Shown in pieces: positions 63,901 to 64,000 of a DNA stretch of 64,000 bases. The position numbers were made by a program, and so were the translations under genes. Source of the stretch: Pseudogemmobacter lacusdianii (lineage in GTDB: Bacteria > Pseudomonadota > Alphaproteobacteria > Rhodobacterales > Rhodobacteraceae). Positions within the stretch are counted from its first letter, which is position 1. The number at the start of each line of letters is the position of its first letter. Below the pieces are notes generated by a model. It searched no databases. It was not told the DNA's origin and saw only the letters and a list, made by a program, of their open reading frames with translations. The DNA is taken from contig NZ_JAVDBT010000006.1 in the NCBI RefSeq assembly GCF_030848395.1, positions 62,001 through 126,000 on the forward strand, read 5' to 3'.

Positions 63901-64000
63901 CGCCAAAAAGCCCACCCAGACCAAAGGCATGCGGCCAATCAGCGGGCACCGAGAGCGTTGCCGCATAGGCCGAGGCCAAAGCAACCGCGATCACCGCAAA
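60992..64000 (-). CDS. ftsK: DNA translocase FtsK (5' end outside window)
   Basis: About 1002 codons are visible and the frame is open at the right edge, so the first membrane segments are missing. The visible N-terminal part still has two or more membrane helices ([40 protein letters not shown]). A long Pro/Glu/Ala-rich linker follows, then the RecA-like motor with Walker A in [20 protein letters not shown] and Walker B in [20 protein letters not shown]. The winged-helix gamma domain at the end ([20 protein letters not shown]) reads KOPS sites. It pumps DNA through the septum and activates XerCD at dif. Followed by a hairpin and lolA. Confidence 0.97.
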   Translation of the reverse strand, partial: FAVIAVALASAYAATLSVPADWPHAFGLGGLFGDTVTGALVAGVIPGSLGFGLKVVSLLAFFSLLGMMLYVTGFDRDELRGIWHFLLTGSILAYAAAMNFMGKGGSAALSGAMKGARGLQDRAAAGRAAASNRANRYADTRYSDPVIEEWDEPPLMAPEARAPLREPIREEPMAAARSVVRRAAPQVVEPTYDDYEPAPLEAAQGWNAPSTLRAEPRRFEAPPSLPKEKLGFLARMRRVVEPEPELVEPEPIEPVYDMEQPSEDRIKARISDVIRSRARGGAPGLTGALPAPMSPLQAAVAARRAEPPLMRARRPQPLLADTRPSMMMEPPVTAVSAVVDAAPAPVAQATSFAAPTVEAVADHMDHTATEAPRPAAPAFLTRSRTAPAVAPIPAAAPPSPIERGSAFAAEEVAEVENMFVAEDMYWQENWDEASDDWHPDDSFEPDYDPTPVAPRALPRVAAIPERRAVVQAPVKRPIAQSTRAVAETQPRMRFEEATTEFELPPLGLLADPTEGQGRQLSDEALEENARMLESVLDDYGVKGEIVSVRPGPVVTMYELEPAPGLKASRVIGLADDIARSMSALSARVSTVPGRSVIGIELPNSYREKVVLKEILAARDFGDSQMRLPLALGKDIGGDPIVANLAKMPHLLIAGTTGSGKSVAINTMILSLLYKLTPEECRMIMIDPKMLELSVYDGIPHLLSPVVTDPKKAVVALKWVVGEMEERYRKMSKMGVRNIEGYNGRVRETLAKGEMFSRTIQTGFDEETGDPVFETEEYAPVAFPYIVVIVDEMADLMMVAGKEIEACIQRLAQMARASGIHLIMATQRPSVDVITGTIKANFPTRISFQVTSKIDSRTILGEQGAEQLLGQGDMLYMGNGQRIARIHGPFVSDEEVEEIVNHLKSFGPPAYMSGVVEGPDEETASDIDMVLGLGSSEGGEDALYDQAVHIVAKDRKCSTSYIQRKLGIGYNKAARLVEQMEEEGVVTAANHVGKREILVPEVH

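Overview
The window is a high-GC bacterial chromosome segment that most resembles an alphaproteobacterium of the Rhodobacteraceae. The support is the gene order: lspA, a DUF3035 lipoprotein and two M16 peptidase genes; dapB, rbfA and truB; heparinase II/III upstream of purH; a DUF1674 (SDHAF4-like) gene; and an RTX protein with an N-terminal anchor. The genus cannot be fixed from the sequence alone. I saw no rRNA or tRNA genes, CRISPR arrays, insertion sequences or prophage.

Positions 1-20508 form an accessory surface-polysaccharide locus. It opens at the left edge with the first 180 codons of a type I polyketide synthase. It then carries glycosyltransferases of several families (GT2, GT26/WecG, GT4, StrF-like), a Wzy/O-antigen-ligase-like membrane protein, a BY-kinase-like ATPase with a Wzz/GumC-like co-polymerase, an ExoY-like initiating sugar transferase, a small membrane protein, a complete dTDP-L-rhamnose operon (rmlC-rmlB-ydcF-like-rmlD-rmlA), a Wzx-like flippase, and an unusual 820-residue protein that looks like an SGNH hydrolase joined to a clan-A-like glycoside hydrolase. 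Together these suggest a Wzx/Wzy-type, rhamnose-containing exopolysaccharide. An outer-membrane export channel (Wza) is not in view.

Positions 20736-30855 hold a WGR-domain gene overlapping a two-gene saccharopine (lysine degradation) operon, a heparinase II/III family gene, purH, lspA, a DUF3035 lipoprotein and an M16 peptidase pair. Positions 31159-38872 hold housekeeping genes: mutL-rmuC, rsmB divergent from a DUF1674 gene, dapB divergent from rbfA, a phosphodiester glycosidase, and truB. The usual truB-rpsO-pnp neighbourhood is interrupted twice, by an oppositely oriented RTX gene and by a DUF2798 / unknown periplasmic protein / EamA transporter block (38929-43515).

Positions 43687-53339 hold pnp, a D-amino-acid dehydrogenase behind a strong inverted repeat, a 1-Cys peroxiredoxin, an aldehyde dehydrogenase, an MFS exporter and an iron-sulfur flavin oxidoreductase. 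Positions 53399-57816 are a minus-strand run concerned mainly with thiol and methionine chemistry (ggt, msrC, tandem-domain GFA, homocysteine methyltransferase, rluA). Positions 58081-64000 hold an RsbW/STAS partner-switch pair, hspQ, an SLT lipoprotein, lolA, and ftsK running off the right edge. Convergent gene ends are often marked by strong bidirectional hairpins.
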